Source of the DNA: Leifsonia xyli
Lineage (GTDB): Bacteria; Actinomycetota; Actinomycetes; Actinomycetales; Microbacteriaceae
Assembly (NCBI GenBank): GCA_003243275.1
Contig: QFQR01000001.1
Span: 496,001 to 560,000 of the forward strand
Length of the DNA stretch: 64,000 nt
Direction: 5' to 3'
The notes below the pieces were generated by a model, which was given only the letters and a program-made list of their open reading frames with translations, did not search any database and was not told the origin of the DNA. A program made the position numbers and the translations under genes. Below, piece by piece: positions 25,165-34,646 of the stretch (position 1 is the first letter of the stretch; each line of letters begins with the position of its first letter).

Positions 25165-26796
25165 TCAGCGCTTGCCCTTCACGATGCGCTCCTGGTTGAC
25201 GTCCTCGACCTCGGTCGCCTCGAACTCCTCGCTGCCTACACCGCCGGACTCGGCGCCCGGCTGGAACTCGGCGATGAAGGCGTCGACCGCCTCGGCGAGC
25301 TCCGCCTCGGTCGCGTCGTCGAGAACGTTCGTCTCACGCAGGGTGGTGAGGATCTTGGTCTTGCGACCGAGGTGGTCGAGCAGTTCACGCTCGAACCGCA
25401 GCACATCCGACACCGGGATCGTGTCGAGCTTGCCCTTGGTGCCGGCCCAGATCGAGACGACCTGCTCCTCCACCGGGAACGGCGAGTACTGCGGCTGACG
25501 CAGCAGCTCGGTGAGGCGCGCACCGCGCTCGAGCTGGCGACGGCTCGTCGCGTCGAGGTCGGAGGCGAAGAGCGCGAACGCCTCGAGCGCGCGGTACTGG
25601 GCGAGCTCGAGCTTGAGCGTTCCGGAGACCTTCTTGATCGACTTGACCTGGGCGTCACCGCCGACGCGCGACACCGAGATGCCGACGTCGACCGCGGGAC
25701 GCTGGTTCGCGTTGAACAGGTCGGACTGCAGGAAGATCTGGCCGTCGGTGATCGAGATGACGTTGGTCGGGATGTACGCCGACACGTCGTTCGCCTTCGT
25801 CTCGATGATCGGGAGACCCGTCATCGAACCGGCACCCAGCTCGTCGGAGAGCTTCGCGCAACGCTCGAGCAGACGCGAGTGCAGGTAGAACACGTCGCCG
25901 GGGTACGCCTCGCGGCCCGGCGGGCGGCGCAGCAGCAGCGAGACGGCGCGGTAGGCCTCGGCCTGCTTCGACAGGTCGTCGAAGATGATCAGCACGTGCT
26001 TGCCGCCGTACATCCAGTGCTGGCCGATGGCGCTGCCGGTGTAGGGGGCGAGGTACTTGAAGCCCGCGGGGTCGGAGGCGGGGGCCGCGACGATCGTCGT
26101 GTACTCCATCGCACCGGCGTCCTCGAGCGCGCCCTTGACGGCCGCGATGGTCGAGCCCTTCTGGCCGATGGCGACGTAGATGCAGCGCACCTGCTTGTTG
26201 ACGTCACCGGATTCCCAGTTGGCGCGCTGGTTGATGATCGTGTCGATCGCGATGGCGGTCTTGCCGGTCTGGCGGTCGCCGATGATGAGCTGGCGCTGAC
26301 CGCGACCGACCGGGATCATCGCGTCGATGGCCTTGATGCCGGTCTGCAGCGGCTCGTGCACCGACTTGCGCTGCATGACGCCGGGAGCCTGCAGCTCGAG
26401 GGCGCGACGCCCCTCCGCGGCGATCTCGCCGAGTCCGTCGATCGGGTTGCCGAGCGGGTCGACCACGCGGCCGAGGAAGCCGTCGCCGACCGGGGAGGAG
26501 AGCACCTCGCCCGTGCGGGTCACGGCCTGGCCCTCTTCGATGCCGGTGAACTCACCGAGCACGATGACGCCGATGGCATCCTCGTCGAGGTTGAGCGCGA
26601 GGCCGAGCGTGCCATCCTCGAAGCGGAGCAGCTCGTTCGCCATCGCGCCCGGGAGGCCCTCGACGTGGGCGATGCCGTCACCGGCGTCGCGCACGGTGCC
26701 GACCTCGGTGGTGGTCGCCTTCTCCGGCTGGTAGCCGGCGACGAAGTCCTTGAGCGCGGAGCGGATCTCGTCCGGGCTGATCGTGATGTCTGCCAT
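25165..26796 (-). CDS. atpA: F1Fo ATP synthase alpha subunit
   Basis: The 543-residue subunit carries Walker A GDRQTGKTAIAIDTI near residue 170, the VLIIFDDLSKQAEAYR segment near 263 and PGREAYPGDVFYLHSRLLERCAKLSDELGAGSMTGLP, which is the alpha/beta signature region with the arginine finger further on (VGISVSRVGGDAQ). It forms the non-catalytic nucleotide sites and the stator contact. The C-terminus is extended by an acidic tail ending in basic residues. Confidence 0.98.
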   Translation of the reverse strand: MADITISPDEIRSALKDFVAGYQPEKATTTEVGTVRDAGDGIAHVEGLPGAMANELLRFEDGTLGLALNLDEDAIGVIVLGEFTGIEEGQAVTRTGEVLSSPVGDGFLGRVVDPLGNPIDGLGEIAAEGRRALELQAPGVMQRKSVHEPLQTGIKAIDAMIPVGRGQRQLIIGDRQTGKTAIAIDTIINQRANWESGDVNKQVRCIYVAIGQKGSTIAAVKGALEDAGAMEYTTIVAAPASDPAGFKYLAPYTGSAIGQHWMYGGKHVLIIFDDLSKQAEAYRAVSLLLRRPPGREAYPGDVFYLHSRLLERCAKLSDELGAGSMTGLPIIETKANDVSAYIPTNVISITDGQIFLQSDLFNANQRPAVDVGISVSRVGGDAQVKSIKKVSGTLKLELAQYRALEAFALFASDLDATSRRQLERGARLTELLRQPQYSPFPVEEQVVSIWAGTKGKLDTIPVSDVLRFERELLDHLGRKTKILTTLRETNVLDDATEAELAEAVDAFIAEFQPGAESGGVGSEEFEATEVEDVNQERIVKGKR

Positions 26797-26831
26797 GTCT
26801 CTTCCTTGGAGTGGTGCGTCGGTGTGCCGGG

Positions 26832-27623
26832 TCAGCCGGCGAGTCGGATGCGAAGCTCGGCGAGGCGCGAGGCGACGGTTCCATCGATGACGTCGTCGCC
26901 GATCTGTACGCGCAGGCCGCCGACGATGGTGGGGTCGGTGATGAGGTTGATGCGGAGGGCGCGGCCGTAGCGCGCGCCGAGAGCCTTCTCGAGGGTGGCG
27001 AGCTGTGCCGCCGAGGGCCGCGTCGCCGAGGTGACGGTCGCGACGACCGCACCCGCGACATCCGCGACCGCCGAGGCGGCAAGCGAGAGCAGCTCACCGA
27101 TACGGCGACCACGCGGACTCTGCACGAGGTGGCGCACGATCGCGACCGTACCCGCCTGCGCCTTGCCGCCGAGCAGTGCGTCCACGAGGGCGGCCTTCGC
27201 CTCGGCGGTGCCGAGCTTGCTGCCCACCGCGAGCTCGAGCTCGTGATCGGAGGTGACCGCACGACCGAAGGCGAAGATCTCGTCCTCGATGCCCGCATCC
27301 GGGCCGGCGGCGATCGCGATCGCGCGGATACCGAGCTGCTCGATCCCGTCGATCAGCTCAGCGGGGTTGGACCAACGGGACTCGACGACGCCGCCCAGCA
27401 CCCGAGCCGCTGTCGCGTCGAGCTGCGGGAAGATGCGACCGATGAGGCCCGACTTCTCCGCGGCCGGGATCGACGGATCCGCGAGCACGGCGCGCAGCTG
27501 TGTCGACGACTCGATCGCCCGTGCCACGGCGAGCAGCTGCTCGCCCGTGACGAGGGTGACCCCCGTCGAGGCTGCGAGCCGCTGCGTCGCCGCCTCGACG
27601 GCGACGCGGGAAGCGGAACCCAT
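26832..27623 (-). CDS. atpH: F1Fo ATP synthase delta subunit
   Basis: The 263-residue delta (OSCP) subunit links F1 to the b-subunit stalk. It is longer than the roughly 180-residue E. coli protein, as in other actinobacteria. Recognisable parts are the helical bundle IPAAEKSGLIGRIFPQLDATAARVL and the C-terminal sheet ATVTSATRPSAAQLATLEKALGARYGRALRINLITDPTIVGGLRVQIGDDVIDGTVASRL. It starts 1 nt after the atpF stop. Confidence 0.96.
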   Translation of the reverse strand: MGSASRVAVEAATQRLAASTGVTLVTGEQLLAVARAIESSTQLRAVLADPSIPAAEKSGLIGRIFPQLDATAARVLGGVVESRWSNPAELIDGIEQLGIRAIAIAAGPDAGIEDEIFAFGRAVTSDHELELAVGSKLGTAEAKAALVDALLGGKAQAGTVAIVRHLVQSPRGRRIGELLSLAASAVADVAGAVVATVTSATRPSAAQLATLEKALGARYGRALRINLITDPTIVGGLRVQIGDDVIDGTVASRLAELRIRLAG

Positions 27624-28193
27624 CTAGTTGCCCGCCTTCGCCTTCTCGTCGGCCTCGAGGTCCGCCAGGAAGCGGTCGACGATGGCCGCAGCCTTCTTGT
27701 CCTCGGAGAGGCTCTCCCCGATGACACCGGATGCCAGGTCGAGAGCGAGCCCACCGACCTCGGAGCGCAGCGACACGAGTGCCGCGGCACGCTCCGCCTC
27801 GATCTGGGTCTGGGCGTTGGCGACGATGCGCGCAGCCTCGGCCTGTGCCTGCTCCTTGAGCTCCGCCAGGATCACGGCGCCGTCAGCGCGCGCCTGCTCG
27901 CGGATGCGGCCGGCCTCGGTGCGCGCCTCGGCGAGCGCCTGCTCGTACTCGTCCTTCTTGGCGGCGGCAGCGGCCTCGGCACGCGAGGCACGCTCGATGC
28001 CGCCCTCGATCGCGTCGCGACGCGCATCGAGGTTCTTGTTGATCGACGGCAGCACCTTCCAGATGACGACCGCGAGCACGATGAGGAACGAGATCGTGCC
28101 CCAGACGAGATCCGGGAGAGCCGGGAGGACGATGCTGTTCGATTCCTCGGAGGCAGCCGTCGCGCCCGCGACAAGGGTGAATGCGGTGTGCAT
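27624..28193 (-). CDS. atpF: F1Fo ATP synthase b subunit
   Basis: The 189-residue stator subunit has one N-terminal membrane helix (LVWGTISFLIVLAVVIWKVLPSINKNL, about residues 29-55), followed by a long Ala/Glu/Arg-rich coiled coil (IERASRAEAAAAAKKDEYEQAL onward). It ties the a subunit to delta and alpha. The N-terminal 28 residues are hydrophobic and precede the membrane segment. Confidence 0.96.
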   Translation of the reverse strand: MHTAFTLVAGATAASEESNSIVLPALPDLVWGTISFLIVLAVVIWKVLPSINKNLDARRDAIEGGIERASRAEAAAAAKKDEYEQALAEARTEAGRIREQARADGAVILAELKEQAQAEAARIVANAQTQIEAERAAALVSLRSEVGGLALDLASGVIGESLSEDKKAAAIVDRFLADLEADEKAKAGN

Positions 28194-28223
28194 TCAGACT
28201 CCTAACGACGAAGGGGGACGGAT

Positions 28224-28445
28224 TTACGGCGCGGGGAACGGGATGAAGGCGACACCGATCGCAATGAAGCAGAGGGCCTCGGTGAGCGCGATACCGATCC
28301 ACATGAGCGTCTGGAGACGACCCTGCATCTCGGGCTGGCGGGCGACCGACTCGATGGTCTTGCCGACGGTCAGTCCCACGCCGATGCCGGAGCCGATGAC
28401 GGCCAGGCCGAAGGCGAGGGGGGCGAGCTGTCCAACGATGTTCAC
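28224..28445 (-). CDS. atpE: F1Fo ATP synthase c subunit
   Basis: The 73-residue proteolipid is a helical hairpin: helix 1 LAPLAFGLAVIGSGIGVGLTVGKTIESVARQPE with the Gly-rich packing motif and the RQPE loop, helix 2 LMWIGIALTEALCFIAIGVAFI with the proton-carrying Glu in ALTEAL. Absence of the Na+-binding Gln and Thr-rich pattern suggests a proton-driven ring, which is inferred. Confidence 0.97.
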   Translation of the reverse strand: MNIVGQLAPLAFGLAVIGSGIGVGLTVGKTIESVARQPEMQGRLQTLMWIGIALTEALCFIAIGVAFIPFPAP

Positions 28446-28491
28446 GGTGGATTCTTTCCTTTCGAGGTGGTTCGGGGAGGTGACGACGAGC

Positions 28492-29349
28492 TCAGTGCTC
28501 GTCGGCGAGCGCCATCTGGATGTAGATGGCGGTGAGGATGGCGAAGACGTAAGCCTGCAGCCCTGCGACGAAGATCTCGAGCACGGTGAAAGCGATACCG
28601 AAGGCGAAGGTGCCGATGCCGAGCAAGCCGATCGCGTTCCCGCCGGCGAGCACCGTGACGAAGAAGAAGTTCGTCGCGAGGAAGCAGAGGATCAGCAGCA
28701 TGTGACCGGCGACCATGTTCATGGTGAGTCGCAAGGTCAGCGTGACCGGCCGCACGATGAAGGTCGACAGCGCCTCGAGCACGACGATGATCGGCGCGAT
28801 CGGGGCCGGAACTCCCGAGGGCAGCGTCGCATTCTTGAAGTAGCGGATGCCGTGCTTGCGCAGTCCCGCGTAGATGAAGGTCACGTACGCGACGACGGCC
28901 ATGATGAGCGCCATGCCGATGAGGCCCGTGCTCGCGATCTGGAGCCCCGGGAAGGTGCCCGTGAGGTTGAGCCCGAGCGTGAGGAAGAAGATCGTCATGA
29001 TGAGCGGCATGAACCGCTTGCCGTCCTTCTCACCCAAGGTCTCGATGACGATGCCCTTGCGCACGAAGTCGATGATGAACTCGACGGCCGCCTGCCCGCG
29101 GCCGGGGACGACCTTCAGGCGACGGGTGCCGAGCCAGAGGAAGAGCACGATCGCGAGCACCGCGATGAGCCGGATGAGGAGCACCCGGTTGAGTTCGAAC
29201 GGCGTGCCCGCGAACAGGATCGGGTCGGGGAAGAACTCGTCGATCGAGGGGGGCACGAACTGGCCGTCGGGGCCAGCGGCGAATCGCACCAGAGGGGTGA
29301 AGGTGGAAGCTAGCAGCGCTGACTCCAGGCTCGGGGCGTTGGCACGCAC
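28492..29349 (-). CDS. atpB: F1Fo ATP synthase a subunit
   Basis: The 285-residue membrane subunit starts at a GTG. It has the essential stator Arg in PVTLTLRLTMNMVAGHML near residue 210 and the C-terminal helix VLEIFVAGLQAYVFAILTAIYIQMAL. It provides the two half-channels for protons. It is the first structural gene of the ATP synthase operon and follows the AtpI-like gene by 54 nt. Confidence 0.96.
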   Translation of the reverse strand: MRANAPSLESALLASTFTPLVRFAAGPDGQFVPPSIDEFFPDPILFAGTPFELNRVLLIRLIAVLAIVLFLWLGTRRLKVVPGRGQAAVEFIIDFVRKGIVIETLGEKDGKRFMPLIMTIFFLTLGLNLTGTFPGLQIASTGLIGMALIMAVVAYVTFIYAGLRKHGIRYFKNATLPSGVPAPIAPIIVVLEALSTFIVRPVTLTLRLTMNMVAGHMLLILCFLATNFFFVTVLAGGNAIGLLGIGTFAFGIAFTVLEIFVAGLQAYVFAILTAIYIQMALADEH

Positions 29350-29403
29350 GACGATCAGGGGTGTGTTCTCACACTACCAGGCTCGAACGGTCCGATCGGA
29401 CGC

Positions 29404-29865
29404 TCAGTTGCCCGCGGCATCCTCCGCGGACGCCTCGGGGAGTGCGACGTCGACGTACGGAACCCGCGTGCGGATCATCGCGAGCGCGTCGATGACGAGC
29501 GAGCCGATCACCGCGACCACGACGGTCACGCCGAACCACATCGGATCGAACCAGGTCTGCCCGCGGAGCCAGATCATGAAGAGCACGAACAGCACGAGCT
29601 TGAGCACCCACGAGCCGAGCACGACGCCGTAGAACACGGGGCTCAGCGGATCGTCGACCGTGAGCCGGCGCCCGAGCAGGATGCTGCCGGCCGTGAGCCC
29701 CAGGAAGATGAAGGCGAGTCCGGCACCGAGCAGGGCTCCCCACAGCCCCGTGGGGCCCGCCAGGAGGAAGCCGAGCGTGCCGGTCACCGCGGCGAGGATG
29801 ACCGTGAAGATCGCGCCCCACCTCAAGGACTTGGCGAGGACGGGATTACCTGCGGAACCGCTCAT
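29404..29865 (-). CDS. AtpI-like small membrane protein
   Basis: The 153-residue protein has about four hydrophobic segments (around residues 13-33, 37-60, 73-95 and 101-121) and an acidic C-terminal tail. Its place directly upstream of atpB and its overlap with the upstream glycosyltransferase gene match the actinobacterial AtpI-like proteins, thought to assist c-ring assembly or cation supply. Sequence identity to E. coli AtpI is not evident, so the function rests on context. Confidence 0.75.
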   Translation of the reverse strand: MSGSAGNPVLAKSLRWGAIFTVILAAVTGTLGFLLAGPTGLWGALLGAGLAFIFLGLTAGSILLGRRLTVDDPLSPVFYGVVLGSWVLKLVLFVLFMIWLRGQTWFDPMWFGVTVVVAVIGSLVIDALAMIRTRVPYVDVALPEASAEDAAGN

Positions 29866-31178
29866 GCGGAACTCTCCTTCTCATGAAGTCGGTGGAGCGC
29901 CTCACGGGCCGCCTCCGGGTCGGCTGCGGCTGCGATGTCGTCCTCGTCCGCGGCCGCGTCGAGCGGGTCGAACCGAGCGAGGCGCGGATCGGCGGTGGCG
30001 ACGGCATCCGCACTCTGCACGGCCGCCTCGACCGCCTTGCGACGGCTGAGGGGCGCGAGGGTGACGATCGTGCACAGGACGAGGCCGAGCACCGTCACGA
30101 GCGCGGCCCACCAGGTGTCGATGAACAGGAACAGGAGCATGCCGATGGATGCCGCCGCCGTCCAGCCGTAGAGGATCAGCACCGCGTGCAGGTGGGAGTG
30201 GCCCATGTCGAGCAGGCGGTGGTGCAGGTGCTTGCGATCCGCGCTGAACGGCGACTTCCCGGCGCGGAGCCGACGGGCGACGGCGAGCCCGAAGTCGAGC
30301 AGCGGCACGACGAGGATCGCGAACGGCAGCAGCAGCGGGATGAGCGCGGGGAAGAGCTGGCGGGCGCTGCCGACCGTCTCCTCGACGCGGTCGGGGTCGA
30401 TCTGCCCGGTGACGGCGATCGTCGATGCGGCCATCAGCAGACCGACCAGCAGCGCGCCCGAGTCGCCCATGAAGAGGCGTGCGGGACGCCAGTTGAGCGG
30501 CAGGAATCCCAGACACGCGCCGATCAGCACCGCGGAGATGAGCTGCGCGAAGTTGAAGTAGTCGTTCTGGCCGGTGGGCCCGGAGGAGACGAAGAAGACG
30601 TAGACCGAGAACACGCCGTTGGCGATGATCGCGACACCCGCGACGAGACCGTCGAGCCCGTCGATGAAGTTGATGGCGTTCATGACGAGCACGATGACGA
30701 TCACCGTGATCACGAGCGACTGCCAGGGCGCGAGCTGCACGATGACCGACTGGGATGAATCGTCGCCCCCGAAGAGCTTCGGCAACGGGAAGGACAGGAA
30801 CTGGATGCCTGACCAGGCCAGCAGCGCCGCCGCGAGCATCTGCCCCGCGAGCTTGGTGAGCCAGTCGAGATCCCAGATGTCGTCGGCCACCCCGATGAGC
30901 ACGATCATCAGGGCACTCCCGAGCAGCCCCCAGATGTGGGAAGGCTGGGAGTAGACGATCGCGAGCGGCGGGAAAAGGGATCCGATCCCGAAGGCCGCGA
31001 CGACGCCGAGGAACATCGCGGCCCCGCCCAGACGCGGAGTCGGTCGGGTGTGCACGTCGCGCTCGCGGATCTTCGGGTAGAGCCGGTAGCGGGTGGACAG
31101 CTTCCAGATCACCATCGAGAAGGCGAACGACACGATCGCGGCGATGCCCGCGGTCGCGACGTAGGCGATCACTCGCAT
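29862..31178 (-). CDS. Polyprenyl-phosphate N-acetylglucosamine-1-phosphate transferase (MraY/WecA family)
   Basis: The 438-residue integral membrane enzyme has about eleven helices. Family motifs are GVADDIWDLDW (the DDxxD metal site), NAINFIDGLDGLVAG, MGDSGALLVG and the cytosolic HLHHRLLDMGHSH, which distinguishes WecA/TagO enzymes from MraY. It transfers sugar-1-phosphate from a UDP-sugar to decaprenyl/undecaprenyl phosphate, the first step of a cell-wall glycopolymer. A polar, Asp/Ala-rich C-terminal tail of about 60 residues is extra. It overlaps the tsaC gene by 10 nt, a conserved actinobacterial pairing. Confidence 0.93.
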   Translation of the reverse strand: MRVIAYVATAGIAAIVSFAFSMVIWKLSTRYRLYPKIRERDVHTRPTPRLGGAAMFLGVVAAFGIGSLFPPLAIVYSQPSHIWGLLGSALMIVLIGVADDIWDLDWLTKLAGQMLAAALLAWSGIQFLSFPLPKLFGGDDSSQSVIVQLAPWQSLVITVIVIVLVMNAINFIDGLDGLVAGVAIIANGVFSVYVFFVSSGPTGQNDYFNFAQLISAVLIGACLGFLPLNWRPARLFMGDSGALLVGLLMAASTIAVTGQIDPDRVEETVGSARQLFPALIPLLLPFAILVVPLLDFGLAVARRLRAGKSPFSADRKHLHHRLLDMGHSHLHAVLILYGWTAAASIGMLLFLFIDTWWAALVTVLGLVLCTIVTLAPLSRRKAVEAAVQSADAVATADPRLARFDPLDAAADEDDIAAAADPEAAREALHRLHEKESSA

Positions 31179-31846
31179 CGCTCGGCTCCGACCACGCGCG
31201 AGATCTCGGCAGCGGGGATGACGCCCTGCCGCACGATCCGGAGCTTCCCCTCCGGGTGCTCGAGGTTCGTGGCGTCGACGATCGTCGAGCCGGTGTGGGC
31301 GGCGGCCCCCGGGTACCCCTCCCCCGCCCGACCCGCGTCGAGATACACGGCGACCCGGTCGCCGAGCATGGACTCGGCCTCCGCCGCGCTCAGCGCCGCT
31401 GGTTCGCCGGTGAGGTTGGCGCTCGAGACGGCCAACGGGCCCGTCTCGGCAAGCAGTTCGAGGGCGATCTTGTCATCCGGCATCCGCAGCGCGACGGTGC
31501 CGCGGGTCTCGCCCAGGTCCCAGTCGAGCATCGAGCGGGCGCGCAGGATGACCGTGAGTCCGCCCGGCCAGAACTCGGCGACGAGGGCGCGCACCTCATC
31601 CGGGATCGGGTCGGCAAGCGCCTCGAGGGTCTCGATCCCGGGCACGAGCACGGGCGGTGGCGCCGTGCGGTCGCGACCCTTGGCGTCGAGCAGTCGTTGG
31701 ACCGCCGCGGGCGAGAAGGCGTCGGCCGCCAGCCCGTACACGGTGTCGGTGGGGATGACGACGAGCTCGCCGCGCCCGATGGCGCCGCGGGCGAGGCGCA
31801 TCCCGGTCAGCAGTTGCTCGGGGACGCCGGTGTCGTAGATCGCCAT
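31169..31846 (-). CDS. tsaC: L-threonylcarbamoyladenylate synthase (Sua5/YciO/YrdC family)
   Basis: The enzyme makes threonylcarbamoyl-AMP for the t6A37 modification of ANN-decoding tRNAs. The YrdC domain is recognisable by the start IGRGELVVIPTDTVYGLAADAF, the KGRD segment, FWPGGLTVIL, VALRMPD and PLAVSSANLTGEPA. I prefer the ATG at 31846 (MAIYD, 225 residues): a -10-like TAGGAT at 31862-31857 overlaps the alternative ATG at 31858, so the mRNA probably starts between the two. It overlaps the glycosyltransferase gene by 10 nt. It follows prmC on the same strand after a 775-nt interruption that carries the opposite-strand HAD gene. Confidence 0.93.
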   Translation of the reverse strand: MAIYDTGVPEQLLTGMRLARGAIGRGELVVIPTDTVYGLAADAFSPAAVQRLLDAKGRDRTAPPPVLVPGIETLEALADPIPDEVRALVAEFWPGGLTVILRARSMLDWDLGETRGTVALRMPDDKIALELLAETGPLAVSSANLTGEPAALSAAEAESMLGDRVAVYLDAGRAGEGYPGAAAHTGSTIVDATNLEHPEGKLRIVRQGVIPAAEISRVVGAERCE

Positions 31847-31963
31847 GGCGTACCCCATCCTAGGAGCGCTCAGCCGAGAGACCGCTCAGCGCCGGGCTGT
31901 CGTGCCGGGGAACTGCTGCGCGACGGCATCCGCAGCGGGAGACGAGAGGGGAGAATGAGAGGG

Positions 31964-32581
31964 ATGGCTCTGCTCTTCCTCTTCGACATGGACGACGTGC
32001 TCTACGACTACGACTGGCGCACGCGGATGGACGGACTCACGGCGCTCACGGGGTTGGAGCTCGCCGAGCTTCGCCGACGGTGGTGGCACCACGACGGCGA
32101 GTGGGCCGCGGAGGCGGGGCGCTTCGCGGACGGCGACGCCTACCGATCCGCGCTCAGCGCGGCCCTCGGGGTCGACATCGCGGCGGAGGACTGGATCGAC
32201 AACCGCCGTTCGGCGATGCGCGCACGCCCGGAGGCGATCGCCGCGGTCGCGCGCGCCGCCGAGCTCGGCCGGGTGAGCCTCCTGACCAACAACGGGCCAC
32301 TGCTCGACGAACATCTCACCGTCATCGCACCCGAGATCGCCCCGCTGTTCGGGGAGCATCTGCGCACCACGAGTCGCTACGGGGCGCGCAAGCCCGATCC
32401 GGAGGTGTTCGCGCGCGTGCTGGACCACTACGGCGCCGACCCGCGCGACACCTTCTTCGTCGACGATCTGCCCGAGAATGTCGCGGCCGCCGCGTCGCTC
32501 GGCATCACGACGTACCACTACGGCACGGCCGCCGGGATGCGTGCGGCGATCGAGGGCTTCGCCGAGCAGCGCGCGGCGTAG
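31964..32581 (+). CDS. HAD-superfamily hydrolase
   Basis: The 205-residue enzyme has the HAD motifs in order: motif I FDMDDVLYD (nucleophile Asp in DMD, residues 7-10), motif II LLTNNGP, motif III Lys in GARKPDPEVF and motif IV FFVDDLPENVAAA. The alpha-helical cap is of the C1 type. It resembles FMN phosphatase/epoxide-hydrolase-like HAD proteins, and the substrate is unknown. The ATG at 31955 is also possible (208 residues), but it sits inside the purine-rich ribosome site. It is the only plus-strand gene in an otherwise minus-strand core region. Confidence 0.88.
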   Translation: MALLFLFDMDDVLYDYDWRTRMDGLTALTGLELAELRRRWWHHDGEWAAEAGRFADGDAYRSALSAALGVDIAAEDWIDNRRSAMRARPEAIAAVARAAELGRVSLLTNNGPLLDEHLTVIAPEIAPLFGEHLRTTSRYGARKPDPEVFARVLDHYGADPRDTFFVDDLPENVAAAASLGITTYHYGTAAGMRAAIEGFAEQRAA

Positions 32582-32621
32582 CGCACGACGGGGGTTCCGG
32601 GACGCTTCCGCATCCGGCGGA

Positions 32622-33515
32622 CTATCGCGGCGCGGAAGCGGCCAGCGCGGTCGTCGCGCGGTCGCGGCCGAGCAGGTCGCGGTGGGTTGCGGTGGCGCGC
32701 CAGCCGTCGGCATCCAGCAGCGCACGCAGCTCGGCCCCCTGCAGCTCGCCGTGCTCGATGACGAGGGCGCCGCCCGGGCGCACGAGAGCGAGCGAGCGCC
32801 GCGACAGCGCCCGCACCACATCCAGTCCGTCTGGGCCGCCGTAGAGCGCGGCCGCCGGGTCGTGCAGTCGCACCTCGGGATCGCGCGGGATGGCGTCGTC
32901 GGGGATGTAGGGCGGGTTCGAGACGAGCACATCGACCGTGCCGTCGAGCTCGGGCAACGCCTCCGCCAGGTCGGCGAAGACGAGACGCAGATTGGGGGCC
33001 CCGATCCGGCGGGCGTTCTCCTTCGCCCAGATGAAGGCGCGCGGCGAGTTCTCGACCGCAGAGACGGATGCGTGCGGCACCTCGGTCGCGAGCGCGAGGG
33101 CGAGGGCACCAGAACCCGTTCCGAGGTCGACCGCGACGGGTGTCGGCGCGGCGACCGCGAGCAGGGCGTCGATCGCGAGCTGGGCGACGAACTCGGTCTC
33201 GGGGCGGGGCACGAAGACGCCGGGCCCCACGGCGAGCTCGAGGGAGCGGAACGGGGCGACACCGGTGATGTGCTGCAGCGGTTCGCGCGCGGCACGGCGC
33301 TCGACCGCCTCGACGAACGCGAGCCGTTCGTCGACTCCGACACCCGTTCCGGTGACGACCTTCGCCTGCACCTGCCCCCGGCTGAGGCCGAGCACGTGCG
33401 CGAGGAGCAGTTCCGCATCCGCTTCGGGAGTGGGCACCCGGGCGAGCTCGAGCACGCGGACGCCGTGGCTGCGCAGCTCGGCGAGGGTTGTGGGGAGGGT
33501 GCTGTCTGGGTTCAT
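32622..33515 (-). CDS. prmC: Peptide chain release factor N5-glutamine methyltransferase
   Basis: The 297-residue methyltransferase has an N-terminal helical substrate domain, the SAM-binding VDLGTGSGALALALATE near residue 130 and the catalytic VSNPPYIPDD near 195. It methylates the Gln of the GGQ motif in release factors. It lies directly downstream of prfA, its substrate gene, with a 36-nt gap. Confidence 0.96.
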   Translation of the reverse strand: MNPDSTLPTTLAELRSHGVRVLELARVPTPEADAELLLAHVLGLSRGQVQAKVVTGTGVGVDERLAFVEAVERRAAREPLQHITGVAPFRSLELAVGPGVFVPRPETEFVAQLAIDALLAVAAPTPVAVDLGTGSGALALALATEVPHASVSAVENSPRAFIWAKENARRIGAPNLRLVFADLAEALPELDGTVDVLVSNPPYIPDDAIPRDPEVRLHDPAAALYGGPDGLDVVRALSRRSLALVRPGGALVIEHGELQGAELRALLDADGWRATATHRDLLGRDRATTALAASAPR

Positions 33516-33551
33516 GAGGGGTGGGGGCTGAGGTGCGGGCCTCGACGCTCC

Positions 33552-34643
33552 TCAGCGGGCGGAGGGCTCGTCGCTGCCGAGGGCTGCGAGGCGCGCCTCC
33601 TCGTCGAGCTGGATGCAGGAGTCGAGGATCGGTTGGATGACGCCGTTCATCACCTGGTCGAGGTTGTAGGCCTTGTACCCGGTGCGGTGGTCGGCGATGC
33701 GGTTCTCGGGGAAGTTGTAGGTGCGGATGCGCTCCGAGCGATCCATCGAGCGGATCTGACTCTTGCGGGCGTCGGAGGCGACCGCGGCGAGCTCCTCCTG
33801 CTGCTTCGCCAGCAGCCGGGCGCGCAGCACGCGCATCCCCGCCTCCCGGTTCTGCAGCTGGGACTTCTCGTTCTGCATCGACACCACGATGCCGGTCGGC
33901 ACGTGCGTGATGCGCACCGCCGAGTCGGTCGTGTTGACGCTCTGCCCGCCCGGCCCCGAGGAGCGGAAGACGTCGATCTTCAGCTCGTTCGGGTCGATGT
34001 GGATCTCCTCGGGCTCGTCGACCTCGGGGAACACCAGCACGCCTGTCGTGGAGGTGTGGATGCGTCCCTGCGATTCGGTGGCGGGCACCCGCTGCACGCG
34101 GTGCACCCCGCCCTCGTACTTGAGGCTCGCCCACACCCCGTCCGCGGGGTCGGCGGCGTTCGACTTGATCGCCACCTGAACGTCCTTGTAGCCGCCGAGA
34201 TCCGACTCGTTGCGCTCCAGCAGCTCCGTCTTCCAGCCGCGCGACTCCGCGTAGTGCAGGTACATGCGCAGCAGATCGGCCGCGAACAGCGCCGACTCCT
34301 CGCCGCCCTCGCCGCCTTTGATCTCCATGATCACGTCACGCCCGTCATCCGGGTCGCGCGGGATGAGCAGCCGCCGCAGCTTCTCCTGCGCCGCCTGCAC
34401 GGCGGCCTCGAGCGCGGGCACCTCCTCGGCGAAGGTCTCGTCCTCGCGGGCGAGCTCGCGCGCCGCCGCCGCATCGGACTGCGCCTGCTGCCAGCCGTCG
34501 TGCGCCGCGACGATCTGGCTCAGCTCGGCGTAGCGGCGGTTGACCTTCTTGGCGCGCGCCGCATCCGCATGGATCGCGGGATCCGCGAGCTGCTGCTGAA
34601 GCTGTTCGTGCTCGGCCAGCAGCGACTGGACCGACTCGAACAC
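33552..34643 (-). CDS. prfA: Peptide chain release factor 1
   Basis: The 363-residue factor decodes UAA and UAG. The codon-recognition tripeptide PAT is visible in RVPATESQGRIHTS near residue 185, which marks RF1 rather than RF2. The peptidyl-hydrolysis motif GGQ lies in SSGPGGQSVNTTDSAVRITH near 232, and the N-terminal coiled region and C-terminal domain are complete. It follows rho by 3 nt and precedes prmC. Confidence 0.98.
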   Translation of the reverse strand: MFESVQSLLAEHEQLQQQLADPAIHADAARAKKVNRRYAELSQIVAAHDGWQQAQSDAAAARELAREDETFAEEVPALEAAVQAAQEKLRRLLIPRDPDDGRDVIMEIKGGEGGEESALFAADLLRMYLHYAESRGWKTELLERNESDLGGYKDVQVAIKSNAADPADGVWASLKYEGGVHRVQRVPATESQGRIHTSTTGVLVFPEVDEPEEIHIDPNELKIDVFRSSGPGGQSVNTTDSAVRITHVPTGIVVSMQNEKSQLQNREAGMRVLRARLLAKQQEELAAVASDARKSQIRSMDRSERIRTYNFPENRIADHRTGYKAYNLDQVMNGVIQPILDSCIQLDEEARLAALGSDEPSAR

Positions 34644-34646
34644 CGC

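Noticed and set aside
31861..31888. GCGCT...AGCGC repeat upstream of tsaC as an operator
   Set aside because: The arms are only 5 bp in GC-rich DNA and could occur by chance.
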